Of a stretch of 64,000 bases of DNA, positions 1 through 12,529 are shown piece after piece. The position numbers and the translations under genes are program-made. The DNA comes from Lutjanus erythropterus. Lineage: Eukaryota > Chordata > Actinopteri > Lutjaniformes > Lutjanidae. The stretch covers positions 6,855,751 to 6,919,750 of the forward strand of contig CM034608.1 of NCBI GenBank assembly GCA_020091685.1, read 5' to 3'. The notes beneath the pieces are model-generated. The model was not told the origin of the DNA. It did not search any database and was given only the letters and a program-made list of their open reading frames with translations. Every line of letters begins with the position of its first letter. The stretch's first letter is position 1.

Positions 1-2992
1 TTTTAGGTGCCAGTAGACTCTCTCACAGGAAGAAACCAGCCAGTGGCATGCTTTTAGAGGCAGGAGTAGATTGTTGCTGGTTGGTATTTAAATAGGGAAC
101 AACCACAATGCTAGATACGAGTTACTGTGGTCAAATTTGTTTTTCAAGCAGGGCTCTAACATTTGCATTTAGAACTTTTTGAAAAGTGTTTCTGTACCAA
201 ATAATGCATCAGTATAACCCACTTTTGATACGATGAGTTCATTTTTTTGTCTGGTTCCACACCAGTCAAGGGCTATCCATACCAAGAACTAAATATGTCG
301 TTTAAAAATCATTCTGTCAAATGGATTAGTCCACAACACATGTATAACAACAACAGCAATAATGACAGCGGCGAATGATAGCATTGGGATCAATTTCGGA
401 GTGATTTGACTAATGATAGAAACACTGACAGCCAATCAGAATCCACCCAAAATTATAGGGTATAGCATTAAAAGCATATAACATAAGGCTGCAAATTACA
501 TGTGAAAAGTGTCATTTTACTTGAGATATACTGCCAAATGTCTGTGTTTCGCTGATGCTGTCACATCCCCATACTGCCCCTATACTACCCTGTGCATGGA
601 TGCACATTGCACCTTTTGGATGCATAGCATTAACTTCTGAGGACACGCACAGCTAACACTCCAAATGGACACAGGACATGTGAGGCAGCTATGATACAAA
701 CACAAACTATATTAAAAGCATGTATATTTAAGTCTTTACAGAAACAATCCAGCACCCAGAGCTTTGTGTGTACATGAAATGGGACGTCATCTTCATACAT
801 AGCTAGCTAGCTAGTTAGTTAGCAACATCCATGAAAAATGGTAACATGGCTACAAAAATGACAGTCCACTTACAGAAATAACAAGACAATTAAAGATATC
901 ATTGTGAACATTTGTAATTGGTCCAAGTAAACACTACTGCAGCTTCAATGCTAATGAAAAACAAAACGATAACATTAATAGAGAGCGGAAGTCACACCCC
1001 TTCCAGTGGACCACCATGGGTCCTAACTGTCATCAATGGCAAAAGACAAATTATTTTTTAATCCCATTTGAATTGTGCCATGAATTAGACACATGACGCA
1101 TGTGGCGTCATGATTTTCTCCCTCCAAAAGCTAACGTTACCCACTGATGCTATGATACCCGTGTGTTTTTGTACTGGGATGTGGTCACACAACAGCGGGT
1201 CTTACTCATTTGTCCTCTGATAAAAGGACCAGGAATCGTTGGATAAAACACTTAAAGTAGGAAAACGTTGCAAGGGACAGTGAGATTCGTTTTGATGACA
1301 TATATTGTGTGAGACGAGAGATGTTGTTCACTGAGTGGTTTCACAAAAAAAACTTTCTTGTCTTGTAAAATTATGTTTTAAATTGTGTAATTCATGGCAC
1401 AGTATAATAATTATAATTATATTAATAATTATTATAATAATTTGTCTCTTGCCATAGACTACCATTCATATTTTGTCCAAGGTTGGGTGCCTCTCTATAA
1501 ATCCCTCCAACAAGGAATCTATCATGAACATCTTGTCAGGCTGAAACGAGGTGAAATGAAAAAGAAATTTAGTCTGATTATCAGACTTTTTTTTGTCCAA
1601 GTTTTATTGTAAAGTCTGTTAAAAGGCGTTTATTAAATGTTTAAAATTTTATCAAGCTTCATCGCAGGTCTTATTGAAGGTGCCTGTGGTTTACAATGGC
1701 TAGAATAGTGTTTCAGACATGTCTGAATTTGATTTTGAGGCATTTGGAGCATTGAGAAATTTCATCAACGGATAGGTTTAGATTTTCTTGACACTGTAAA
1801 GCAACTGTTCAATGAAAGAGTTATTGGTTGCCGTCTGTCTGTGGAGAGATCCTCTCCTAGAGCAGAAAAACATTATTGCACACATTCTGCACAGACTGCC
1901 ACACGTGCATGATATTGCTCTCCGTAGACTCATTTCAAAATAAAAAAAAAAGTCTCCTTTTTTTCTTTAAATTGTTCTTATCTGCCTCAGTAGCGGTCAC
2001 ATACAGTACATCTTGATGTTGACATTACAGCACACTGACTGAAGCACCAGTAGTTTGTACTTATCAAACTGTTCACTGTGTTTTAATCCATTACACTGTG
2101 CAGCATAATAAGCACTAAAGGGCTATTAAGTTAATGTTGTCACGCAGCGTAACTATCAGTGGTTATATCACAGCGTTTTACTGAGAGGGAAGTGGGCCAA
2201 GGTTTGTGTTTTGATTTACGAGATCAGTAAAAATGAGAACAAGACTGCCCGTGAATGCAGCGCTCGGTGCTGTGATTGGAGTTTAGTCAGTACATTATTC
2301 CTCTCTGTGATGACAAAGTGCTACAGGCTGGTTTATGAGCCATGTAATGCAGTACTGTAGTTTTTAAGATTTGCTTTGTTGATTTTTAATGCCTATCTTT
2401 GCCATAAAATCATGAACATGAATCATTCTACATAGAAACAACACATAGAGTAGTACTAGCCAATTTTTTCCCCATTAATTTTAAAGTAATGTAGCGCCCA
2501 GCATGACTTCCTCAGAGATGTCTCTTGGTATCTACAGTATGTTGTAATCTGACCTGTTCGGTGAGTCAGGCTGCCTGGCACATGTCACCTCTGAGCTGTG
2601 ATAAATCCTCAGTGTGCCGGGGAGGGGAGGGGATACACTTCTGCTCCTGCTGACACACTGTAAATCAACCTCTGGGGTCACTTGGCCACCTCCTTTGTGG
2701 TCTGCATGCCACACAGAGATTGACAGAGACCGTCCACCACTGGACCGTAGCACCTCTGCTGCTTCATATGTGAACATATCCAGCCTGAATCCATGTGGGG
2801 TGCACTTAGAAATCATTCCTAATCATTACTAATTTTTTTAATTCATAGAATTTCACCATTTTAGGATTTCAGAGTCCCAAATTATGCAGAAATATAACAC
2901 CTTCATGCTACTAAACCTCTCAAAACAACTGAATAGATAGATATGCTGTTAGCAGGGCTGAACCAAGCATTTTTTGGGTTCTACTCAAGATT
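1..2992. other. Gene-free stretch
   Basis: No open frame here reads like a known protein and I see no exon with good splice sites and coding-like content. The sequence is AT-rich and of ordinary complexity. There is a short TTATAA/ATAATT-rich run near 1400-1440 and an AGCT/AGTT run near 803-824. The overlapping frames near 2532-2832 have no recognisable family. Confidence 0.5.
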
Positions 2993-2996
2993 TTAA

Positions 2997-3095
2997 AGGA
3001 CCAGTTTGTAGAATTTAGTGACATCTAGCAGGGAGACTGGAAATTGCGACAACTGAATACCACCGGTCTCACCCTCCCCTTCCAAGCACATAGGA
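2997..3095. repeat. TTAA-flanked MITE, 5' end fragment
   Basis: After a TTAA at 2993-2996 the sequence AGGACCAGTTTGTAG opens a block also seen at 40,442, at 61,010-61,347 and, inverted, at 9,600-9,679. The complete copy at 61 kb has inverted ends and TTAA on both sides, as piggyBac-type non-autonomous elements do. This copy keeps only the first 100 bp or so. Confidence 0.6.
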
Positions 3096-3359
3096 GAAAC
3101 TTAATATTTTTTAAGATATAAAACACACAATTTTTTCCTTTTTTTCTGTCATTTTAAGTTTAGGTTTCCTTATTCAACAAATGACTCTGCCAGACATTAC
3201 TACTACCTACACTATTGCTTAAATATTGATTAATACATTTTTAACTGATTCAATTCTTAGAGCCAAATAATGATTAATCATTAACATTGGCATCCTTATT
3301 TCAACCCTGTGCTGCTGCAGTTTTGTTTTTTGTTTCTCATTGTTTGTAATTTTTTTCAA

Positions 3360-3540
3360 ATTATACTCAGTACTCAATTATGATTTTGGAAGGTATTTTA
3401 AAACATAGTCGATGGTGTACTTTTACTTAAGTACAAGTACAGGCTTAAAAATCTACTCATAAAAGTACAAATACCCAAAAAAGTTACTTAATTACAGTAA
3501 TTTGAGTATTTGTCATTAGTTACTTCCGCCCCTGGTTTCC
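3360..3540. repeat. hAT-like element, 3' end fragment
   Basis: The block is rich in the motif ACTTAAGTACAAGTAC and ends in CTTCCGCCCCTGG. It resembles the right end of fish hAT-type elements built of repeated ACTT/AAGTA words, related in style to the full element at 5,499-6,498. No matching left end was found. Confidence 0.4.
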
Positions 3541-4324
3541 ATTATATTCCACGTGAACCTGCATAGCTTGTGACATAGTGGTGACTCACAGTTTTCCCTA
3601 GTTGGGTCTAGTTTAGCAAAGATGGTGACAGGTTACGCTGCATTCACCCACATGTGAGAGATTTTAAGAAAGTGTCTGTTCTGCACTGGTTTGACTTTTG
3701 AAAACTAGAGCCAAGCTGGAAAAATGTGGGACATGGTCTAAATAAAATGGATAAAAATGGTCTAACTCAATCTGGCTTGGGGCCACTGTTGTCATCTCAT
3801 AGGGGAGCCACTTCAACATTGAAGTGCTACAAGAAAACATGAATATAATATAGATTATTTAGCTGTGCATTGGACGCAAACTCAGTCATTAATAACCCTG
3901 ATGAAAATGGCAGAACATTGTCATTGTCAAACGCCACAGATTATGCAGTGAAAACTCTAGCGTTGTCAGCCAATTTATCATAAATGTCACCTGATAACTA
4001 GCTAATCCACTCTGTCACTGTGTTTGCTGATAGAAAAATGTTGTTGTACAAGCTATTCTTTTCTGGATATGAATATCAGTGATTTTTTTTTAATTAAGCC
4101 TTGAGAAAGATGATCACTGCAGATCACATAAGTCCTTCCTCAGCATGCATTACAAGAACCAAAATTAAAATGTTTTACCACAGTATTACTATTTGTCTCT
4201 GTTTCAAGGAGTCATTATTTCCAGCTACCTGCAATATTTGTAAGTCAAAAAACGGATTAAAATCATTTTTATCATGCAGCAGATGAAATATTTCTTCTTT
4301 CTCTTTGAAGATTTTGGAAATTAC

Positions 4325-4400
4325 CTTCAGTGCCTTTGAAACAGCAGTTAGTCTTGTTAAACGACCTTGTGGGCTTCTCAAAGATTTATCTTTCAGAAAA
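4325..4400 (-). other. Possible isolated coding exon (unidentified)
   Basis: On the minus strand a 76-nt block lies between a pyrimidine-rich acceptor (CTTCGCCTTCAG) and a good donor (AAG/GTAATT). It reads FLKDK followed by SLRSPQGRLTRLTAVSKALK, a basic amphipathic sequence that looks more protein-like than most frames here. I do not recognise the family and found no partner exon on this strand nearby. It may be a chance frame. Confidence 0.2.
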
Positions 4401-4779
4401 CTGAAGGCGAAGTGACTCAACAAATTGAATACTCAATGAGACTGAATGATATCATGATTTCAACAGAGAATAAAAGCAAGTTTGTTTTGTGTTTGGCCCC
4501 TCAGCCAAAGGTCAGACCTATACATCCTGATACCATCATAAACACATGGTAACTGGACATGTATCATAAGGCCTAACAAGATAATATACACTGTAATTAG
4601 AAGAGAAAAGGAAATCCATATCCACTGCCATTCATGGTAATAGTGTTATTATATGGAAAACTGGGATGCCTCTCAGGATAATTGCTGAATGGAAATACAT
4701 TTAATGGTGCAATAAGTAGCCACTGTGCATGCAAAAAACGAGTACTGCAGTCCAAATAGTGAGTTCAAGCCATAGACTG

Positions 4780-5400
4780 TATAATAAATAGGCTGTAATC
4801 CTGTTTGATATATGTTCTATGGTTGAAGTGAGTTGTGGAGGCTGCAGGAGCTCGGCTGGAGCGCAAGATATGCAAAACCTCGTAAATTAAGCAACGATGA
4901 GCCCTCCGCCGTAAGCTGATCAGCTGTTTATAACTGTCAGCTGTCCGTCCGTGTTAATTTCAGCCTCTTATCTTGAAAACAAAAGCCCACTGCTCCGGAT
5001 GATGACTTAAGTGGCTGCCTGTCTCACTGCCTGCAAAACTCCATTAACGTATTGCTCAATTTAACATCTACACCTTCAACAAGATGATTAATGATTTCTT
5101 ATGATTCATAAACATTCGGCGAAAATTCAGCATTAATTTTAACAGTTTCGTGTAGAATCTCCTCTTTCTCTAGAAGGAAAAGGTAGTTCCAGCAGATTCT
5201 GGTGCAGACAGACAGTAGTTCCTACATGAAACTGCTCACAACAAAGTCTGTGGATTATCTTGAGTAACGATTTTTGGAAAGAGACACTGGATTTGTATTT
5301 TTTGATGCTTTGAGCACCACAAGCCAAGTTGCATTCAGTCCCATTATATTGCAGAGAAGAAAGATCTCCATGACTGATGTCTCCAAAACTCTGCAACTCA
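4780..5400. repeat. Dispersed fish repeats
   Basis: Two blocks lie here. About 4,920-5,150 resembles 55,330-55,600 (shared words such as CTGCCTGTCTCACTG and ATGATTCATAAACA in similar order). About 5,140-5,400 is a repeat I recognise as common in fish: on the minus strand it reads GAGATCTTTCTTCTCTGCA and continues toward CACCAGAATCTGCTGG. The small minus-strand frames across it are not genes. Confidence 0.5.
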
Positions 5401-5490
5401 CACCAAAAAAATGAAATAGCGCTACAGGCCAGGGGGAAAATATATATCTTTGATTTTGAGGTGAACTGTGTATCACCAAATCAAATATGT

Positions 5491-6506
5491 ATCAGTGCCA
5501 GTGGTGGACAGTAGTGAAGTACATTTACTTGAGTACTGTACTTAAGTACATTTTTTGAGTATCTGTACTTTACTTGAGTATTTGTTTTTTTTGGAAACTT
5601 ATTACTTTCACTCCACTACATTTCGAAGACAAATATTGTATTTTTGACTCCACTACATTTCTAGGAAGGTTGTTGTTACTTTTCGACTAAGCTTTGAAGT
5701 CAGCTGTTGGTGTTTTTTCTTTTCTAAAATGCAATTGGTCACATGCTGTGTTCCTCACAAAAGGAAACCAATCACAGTAGCTCCTCTGGATTGATGTAAA
5801 AGTCAAGCGCTCTGTAACAAGAACAAGCAAGCTCTCCCTCTTTCATTCAAACAAAAGGTGGTAATGGTGACGGCAGGAGAAAGACAAAATTAAATCTCAA
5901 GATGTTATTATAATTATTCATTATTCCAGGTAGCTTTTAAAGTTGGATTGTTTTATTGGGGTGAAAAATACCACATAATTCATGTACATACTGCCTCTGA
6001 GGACAGAAAGAAATCTCAGTTATTTAACAGACTTGGAGAACTCCTTACAGTCGGTTTCAGTCTAATTTTATGATGTGATTTTAATACAGTTACATCAGAA
6101 AATGACAGTAGCTGTCCTTTTTGTTTTTGATTGTATTTCTATGCTGAAGTTTTTATAGGTGTTTCTATAGACTTTATGTAGCAGAGTGGTTCTACAAGCA
6201 GGTCAGTGCATCATTAGATGGTTTCAGAGAGTTACAAGCTTCTGTAAATGCATCATGAAAACAATACAGCATGTACTGATATTAGAAAATGTACTTTGTA
6301 ATTTGTACTTTTGAATACTTAACTGTTTTTAAAAACATGTACTTTTGAATACTTAAGTATTTTTAAAACTAGTACTCTAGTACTTAAACTCAAGTAAAAT
6401 TTTGACTGAGCAACTTTCAGTTGTAGTTGAGTAATATTTGACCAGGAGTATCTGTACTTTGACTCAAGTACTGGGGTTGAGTACTTTGTCCACCACTGAT
6501 CAGTGC
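5491..6506. mobile_element. Non-autonomous hAT-type DNA transposon with 8-bp TSD
   Basis: The element runs from 5,499 to 6,498, exactly 1,000 bp. It starts CAGTGGTGGACAGTAG and ends TTTGTCCACCACTG, so the terminal 11 bases are perfect inverted repeats. Beyond them the ends are rich in inverted ACTTAAGTA/ACTTGAGTA words. An identical 8-bp duplication, ATCAGTGC, flanks it at 5,491-5,498 and 6,499-6,506. Terminal CAG...CTG with an 8-bp duplication is the hAT signature. It has no transposase frame, so it would need a transposase in trans. The perfect duplication suggests a fairly recent insertion. Confidence 0.88.
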
Positions 6507-6539
6507 AAATACTCTTAATTTTGTGTTGCTTATCTTCAA

Positions 6540-7400
6540 CAATGTGACCAACAGCGTGCTACGTGTCCCCAGTGCTGAGTAAGCACTTTGCTAAATTAAA
6601 ATGGAGTCGTTTCTTCCTTCAGCTTTCACCTCATGAAGGTGAGCTCCTCCTCTGGACAACTCTCATCTTGCTCAAGAAGCCCGGGATAATTAGGCCATTT
6701 GTCACGTCACTCTCCTCTCTAAAGCAACACTGGCTTTGCTTGATTACGGAGCTCTTTCCCTGTTAAAATCTGTGGAGGTTCTCTGCCTTGCCGTGGGGAA
6801 ATTATGTTTCTGATTGTCACAGATGTCTCCTCACTCCGCAGTATCAAGAAACGAATGGATGAAGAAAACCGCTCCAATTATTCAGGCAGACAACATCTGC
6901 TCATCATTTTCGGAGAGAATCGGGGATAAACTGATTTTCCTCCAAGTGTAATTACGTGAGGTTACTTTTTCGGCGTTCTCATGAGTGTTTGCTGGTAGTT
7001 TGGTCCATCATCCCACACGCGCAGCAGCCTCCGGGGACTCAACAGCGAACAGAAGCACAGTTATTGATTATATTAGTCAATAAAGGCTAGTTTCCTCCCT
7101 GACTATTATACTAATGCACTTAGGGCGAATGTCCCGGCTAGCCTTGCAGGCCAGGTTATAAAGTGCACCAGAGCTCCTAAATTATTCACAAGGCCCCTTC
7201 ACCAGCTCCGGGCCTCCATTAGAGACAGCAAGAAGGGGGTGGAGGGGGGTGACGATGATGTCACCCGGCCCCTTGGAGCCAGACAAGGGCACCTGGGACT
7301 GAATGATGGAGTCAGCTGTGGAGGACCACAGCTCTGCCGGAAGAGTCTGTCTGAGGAGACGAGCGCTCTGCCTCCGCAGGTCACTTCACCAGCAGGCCCT
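6540..7400. other. High-complexity block, possible conserved non-coding DNA
   Basis: This stretch has higher GC than its surroundings, no simple repeats and no match to the dispersed families here. It contains homeobox-like and E-box-like words (TAATTA, CAGCTG) between about 6,600 and 7,150. The open frames across it (for example 7,239-7,424) have no recognisable domain. A regulatory element is possible but not shown by one sequence. Confidence 0.25.
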
Positions 7401-7799
7401 GTTGGTCAAGAGGGAACACTGTGAATGCTGCGTGTGTGTGCGTGTGTGTGTGTAAATACAAGCTTATGTAACAACAGTTCATAATGACTGATGACTGCTG
7501 GGGGAGAATAGAAGGACGGTGGCTGAAAACTGAAAAATGTAGAGACATATCTGACAAGAAAGAGAGGCCCCAGTTCAATGCTACATACTGAAGTTATAAA
7601 AGTACAGATGGGTGATGAATTAAAGGAAAAGTCTTAGTAAGGTGTTTTTTCTGCCACAAGCCTTCAGGAACAACAGCTTCAGTGCCTCTTGTTATAGATT
7701 CTACAAGTCTCTGAAATCTACTGGAGGGTTGAACTCCTGTCCTCCAAAGAAAATTTCCTTTATTTGGCGTTTTAATGATGGCGGAGGAGAGCGTTATCT

Positions 7800-8815
7800 A
7801 ACACATCGGTTCCCTTGGGGGGGCGCCAAAAGTCACAGGGGGTCCCCAAGTCTTTGTCTGTTCAGAGGTTGTCAAAATTAGATTTTCACATGTTAACTAA
7901 AATCACAATTTATGCAAAAGTCTGTGTACAAACCAATTTAAAAGATACATTTTTTTGTCCTCACTCCAAAATACTGTAGGCTACTTAGTCGACCTCATCT
8001 CTGTGACCTCTCAGCTTTGTGATAATGAATCATTATAATTCTGCTGATGGCGATGAGTGTCTATAAGTCTATTCTATTGGGTTGTTAAAATAAAAAATGT
8101 GCAGCTTATACTATAAAAGAGACATTTACCAAAAGTAAAAGTTCAGGGAATGAAAACAATTATAATTGATGTTAAAGTTTAGGAATGAATCACGTAAGCG
8201 TGCGTCTCTGCCAGCTGGGGGGGCTCAGCCTTTTATAGATAAATAGTGGAGGGTGGGGGGGCTCTGAGGAAAAGTGGTTAGGAAAAATCAATCTAAAACA
8301 AGTGTTCCACCACCTAAAGCATCATTCCCAAAGGGTCGAGACCTACAGGTGGGTCACAGCACATTTTATTCGGGTCACCACAGAAGTAAAAGACTACAGA
8401 AGAAATTCTGCAAATTTAAGATTTAAAATGTATATATGATTTTACTGATTAGAGGAAAAAACAAGAGTATGTTAATTCTGCCTACTTGTACTTATTTTGT
8501 CTAATTTATGAGTTAGACTAAAATGTCCTGTATTGTTCTACTGATGAGAGGAAAAAAAACAATGAGATGGCCTGTTAACTGAGACCTCATGCATTTATTT
8601 CTCATTTATAAAGTATGTAACATGTATATGTTTTCAGTAATGTATCACAATAATATAAGGTGATGCAAAAGTAAAAATGGTCAAGAATGTTCATTTATGC
8701 ATAAATGAACTCTTCCCAAGATTTATTGATAGGGCCTACGGTAAAATGAGTGGTTATGGTTTGTCATTTTCAAAAAGTGGATCCCAAGAAAAAACGTTAG
8801 GGAAACACTGACCTA
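7800..8815. repeat. Degraded hAT-like element
   Basis: The left edge reads CGGTTCCCTTGGGGGG with a GGGGTCCCCAAG word. The right edge reads AAACGTTAGGGAAACACTG. These resemble the degenerate inverted ends of fish hAT elements of the 'GGTTCCCAA' type. The interior (about 8,330-8,700) carries GGGTCGAGACCTACAGGTGGGTCAC, a second typical word, so one element may sit inside another. No transposase frame is seen. Confidence 0.4.
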
Positions 8816-9560
8816 AAGGACCCTTAAAATCTCCTGACAGCACACTATAAACTCCAAGAAATGACTAGAACCTCCTTAAGGACCACTGGACTGCTTAAAG
8901 GTTCCACTGAACATCCTAATTGACTACTAGAACCTCCAAGAATCAAAATCAAACAAGGTGGAGGACCCAAAAATGCAGACTGCAAAGCAAAGCCAGATCA
9001 AATGTATTTAATAGAGAAAAGGAACAAAACCTCACAAAAATGCAGGAGGGTCAAAACCAGTGTCCAGAGAAACAAAAGAATCCACAAAAAGGCAAAACAC
9101 AAAGAAAACAGTCCAGGAAAACAGGAGTCAAGTCCAACAAAGAAGTCATACCAGGAGGCAGGTTGACACAAAAAGGGCAACAACAAACTGACAAAGAAAC
9201 AGACAAACACAGGGACTAAATAGACAAAGAACTAATCAAACACAAGTGGACAGACAGGTGAAACCAGTGGGAATCAAAAAGAGCAGGGAAAGGACAAAGA
9301 CAGGAAGTAAAGACAAGACACATGAGGGAGGACCAGGATTACAAAATAAAACAGGAAATAACCAAGAAAAACTCCAAACTATAACACTTGAACCAGTTAA
9401 AGCATCAGAAACCACCTACAAGACTGCTAGAACCTACTCAGTGACCACTAGAACCAGCTAAAGGGCCCATAGAACCTCCTCACTGAACACTCAAACATTC
9501 TATTGGACCACTAGAACCACAAAGGGCTTAAACTACCCAAAGGACCACAAAACCCATTGT
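8815..9560. repeat. Degenerate ACCACTAGAACC array split by an A-rich dispersed repeat
   Basis: From about 8,815-8,935 and again 9,380-9,560 the sequence repeats variants of GACCACTAGAACCTCCT at irregular spacing, like an old minisatellite. Between them (about 8,935-9,370) lies an A-rich block with words such as ACAAACACAGGGACTAAAT and ACAGGTGAAACCAGTGGGAA, which I recognise as a dispersed repeat in fish. The 99-codon frame at 8,920-9,219 is only low-complexity translation of this block. Confidence 0.55.
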
Positions 9561-9599
9561 TAATCCCCGCAGAAACTGCGACTGAAAGAACTTCCTCAA

Positions 9600-9679
9600 T
9601 GAACGAGGCAAGCGGTATTCAGTTGGTTTAAATCTACAACTTCACCACTAGATACCACTAAATCCTACACACTGGTCCT
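9600..9679. repeat. TTAA-flanked MITE, one end
   Basis: The block ends AATCCTACACACTGGTCCT directly before TTAA at 9,680-9,683 and matches the right end of the complete element at 61,010-61,347. The other end is not visible. Confidence 0.6.
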
Positions 9680-9683
9680 TTAA

Positions 9684-10860
9684 CTCACAGAGAGACTGTT
9701 ACTGATGAAATAAGAGATAAGGTAAGATATTCCTTTAGTTTTCCCACAACAGGGAGATTTACAGTGTTACAGCAGCGAAGTGGACAGCTAAAATATAAAG
9801 AAGCATCACTAAAAAATGTAAAAAGGTAAAATGAAAAAATATAAGCAAGAGGAAATGCTAAATGCGAACACTATAAACAGGGGAAATCTAAAAATAGGTA
9901 CAGTATATTCTCATTCTCATCAATTCTCTCATCTCATGAATTCTTATTTCTTGGAAAGAAAGCAAATAAGCATATTCCCCAGAATGTTGAACTATTCCTT
10001 TACAGGATCAACTCATGATGCACATACGGGTGTATGTCATATACTGGCATATACACCCTATCAATCAATCAATTAGTATAATTATTATTTTTTAATTTAA
10101 AAGCCCATACATGTCAACTTCTTAAAAAGATTTAAAAGCATAAATGTTTTGATGGTTGGACCGCTGACGAAGATTGCAGAACTTACCCACTCTCCTCTTT
10201 ACAACTGGTAATTTTCGTCAGTCTGATTCTGCCAGACTGCCTGAGGAGTTTAATGGAGATTCAGATTGAAGTGATCCGCAGTAAAAAATACAACCATTAC
10301 TTATGTGTCACTTCTGCTGACAGGCTTCTGAATGTCAACACCACTGTGTGACATGAAAAACAGGGTGAAGTGGAGGAAAGCCTCACTGAACCAAATCAAC
10401 TAAGAGTTCTTCTTTCATACGGAAGCAGGACAAACAGGCATTAGCTGCTCTCTGCAGGAAGATGACAGCTTAGTGTCCTGTGTCTCCTGATTACTCATAT
10501 TGACAAGTTTGGCCCACGGCTATATAACAACCTCCATCTATACAGCTTGACTTCAAGTAATCCCACTCCTACTTGTCATGTTGTGAACTCAGGGAACTCT
10601 TGTGAGAGGCTGTGAAAACAAAAGAAAAAAGACTGTCCGTTTCACTGGGCAATAATGTCAGAATACAGGCCGCTAATCGAAATTTAAAAGCGCGTGAAAT
10701 CAGCCATGTGCGCTTTCAACGTAGTGTGAGGTATTTCCGTCCTCCTGCTGGTCAGCTTCTGTCTCATTTCTGGGAAGTTCAGCTTGTAGAGAACACAGAG
10801 AAAACACTAAAACACAGTGGAAAATCAACACAGTCAGCAACAAAGTTGAGAGAGAGAAGA
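9684..10860. other. Gene-free stretch
   Basis: No recognisable gene. About 10,380-10,860 has higher complexity. A possible plus-strand exon at 10,777-10,863 lies between an acceptor-like TTCAG and a donor-like GTAACC, but has no family match, so I do not call it. Confidence 0.4.
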
Positions 10861-11160
10861 AAGTAACCCCCGTTGCCAAGACTCATCTTTCTTTCTTTTT
10901 CTCTCTCTCTCTCTGTCTCCTAGTCACTCTCTGTGTCTCTCGCCCTCTGGGCAAAGGGCTTCATGAGGCCTGGAAAGGCCGTCAGATCACTGGCACGAGC
11001 TAACATCTGCTGCGGCTCTGATATCTGCGTGGAATACCGAGCCAAACAGGCGAGCGTCCAGAGGCCTCTGGGGGGGGGGTTCATCAGAGGGCGAGGCCCC
11101 TGGTGGTCAGAGGCCCATCAGTATCCCAAATCCCAAATTTTAAAATCTGTGTGAATGCAG
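10861..11160. other. CT-rich tract followed by GC-rich block
   Basis: A polypyrimidine tract (CTCTCTCTCTCTGTCTC) at about 10,888-10,920 is followed by a GC-rich 180-bp block with a run of nine G. The 73-codon frame from 10,933 has no recognisable domain. It could be conserved non-coding DNA or a non-coding exon. Confidence 0.25.
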
Positions 11161-11185
11161 TGCTTGAATCAGAATGAGTAATAAT

Positions 11186-11563
11186 GCACTGTTAAAACAA
11201 AAAAGTTGAGAAAATTCCAAATTTCCAAGCAACTTACTTTAAAAGATTTTTGAGTTTTGAGCCCAACTTAAACTCTCAAGTTATCTCAAGATAATTTGCT
11301 TTTCTTCTTTTGATAAAAGTTAAATCTTTGAGTTTTAGAAAACGCCAAAATTTGTATTTCAAAAAATGTTGAGTAAACTCACCGAAGTGAAAGTGAATAA
11401 TGGTTTATAATTTAATATTTTCAGCTGCAACCATTTCATTTTCAAGTGCCCAAATAATGATGAATCAGGCTCACAGCTCACTGTGAACAATTCTGAAATA
11501 CAATTCTGAAATAATTTGAGTTTGATCCAGCACTCAAATTTAACACATTTTTTTTACAGTGTA
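11186..11563. repeat. MITE with CACTGT...ACAGTG ends
   Basis: The left end reads GCACTGTTAAAACAAAAAAG and the right end TTTTTTTTACAGTGTA, an imperfect terminal inverted repeat. The interior repeats TTGAGTTTT/AACTCAAG words. A second, partial copy of the same style ends at 14,814 (GTTTTACAGTGTG). No coding capacity. Confidence 0.55.
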
Positions 11564-11699
11564 GCACAATGTGAAATAAACTAGGAAGATCAGGAGCTTT
11601 ATCAAAAATGAAAACATCCCACAAAATAAAGGTCCTATAGGTGCTAAGATATTCAGCTCTGGTTGAATTCGAGCTCTGATTCACTTTAAATTAAATTCT

Positions 11700-12240
11700 A
11701 GGATTTACCCAAAGTAGCGTACAAACAGTCCCTTAACTTCAACCAAATTCTGGAGAAATCTGATGTCATTCCTGCTAAAACCACAACTTTCTTTGATCCT
11801 CCACCAGGGAAATTCAGTGTGGTTCCTTCACACGGTGTAATTTTACGTCCACTACACCACCTGGTAACAGGTAAAACTATGAGAGTAAGAGGCAGTATAT
11901 TTTGCGCCACAAGAAATGTGATCTATCTCATGAAATGTCCATGTGGTTTAGTGTATGTAGGAAATACAAGAGAGCACTGAGAACGAGGATAGCAGAGGAC
12001 AGGAGCTGCATTAAGATCCAGGACAGACGTAACCTAGTGATAGTGCACTTTCAGAGAGTCAACTCACCCCGTGGCCTCTCTCAGAGACATATATTGGCAC
12101 CAAGCACTTTAGATCTCAGAGAAGAGGAGACGAAAATAACCTTTTACTCCAAAGAGGAAGTTTATATTTATATTTTCTCTCTCCAGACTCTCACACCTGG
12201 AGGTCTGAATCAAGAGTATGAGATCAAACATTTCCTCTAA
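11700..12240 (+). mobile_element. Penelope-like retroelement, 3' remnant (GIY-YIG endonuclease end)
   Basis: Plus-strand reading of about 11,905-11,970 gives NVIYLMKCPCGLVYVG, the start of the GIY-YIG nuclease domain of Penelope-like elements. A little further on come RTRIAEDRS-like residues, and near the end LQTLTPGGLNQEYEI, matching the end of that polyprotein. The copy is a short, degraded 3' fragment with several breaks and is not expected to be active. The frames on the opposite strand are shadows. Confidence 0.8.
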
Positions 12241-12529
12241 AATAAAAATGGTTGGAGTGCCATGATGATTATAAATAGAAATGTGGTTTAAAGCCTGACG
12301 CGTGTTTTTACAAATGTTGGGTGTCATAAATACAACAAGTGTGACTTTTTTTTTACCTAGCTGTGATGGACATCTTATAGAGAGCTGTTTATACCCAGTT
12401 TCTGTGGAGGAATTTGATATTTCTCTCTTTTTCATCCTGTTTAATAAAATATATTTATGAATGTAGATTCTGATATATTGAGATGGTAAATCTAGTACCA
12501 TGGTAATTCATGTATCTCGGGGTCTTGCT

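Noticed and set aside
8920-9219. 99-codon plus-strand frame rich in Lys, Gln, Asn and Arg
   Set aside because: It is a translation of an A-rich dispersed repeat, has no domain, and the same sequence type is common in fish non-coding DNA.
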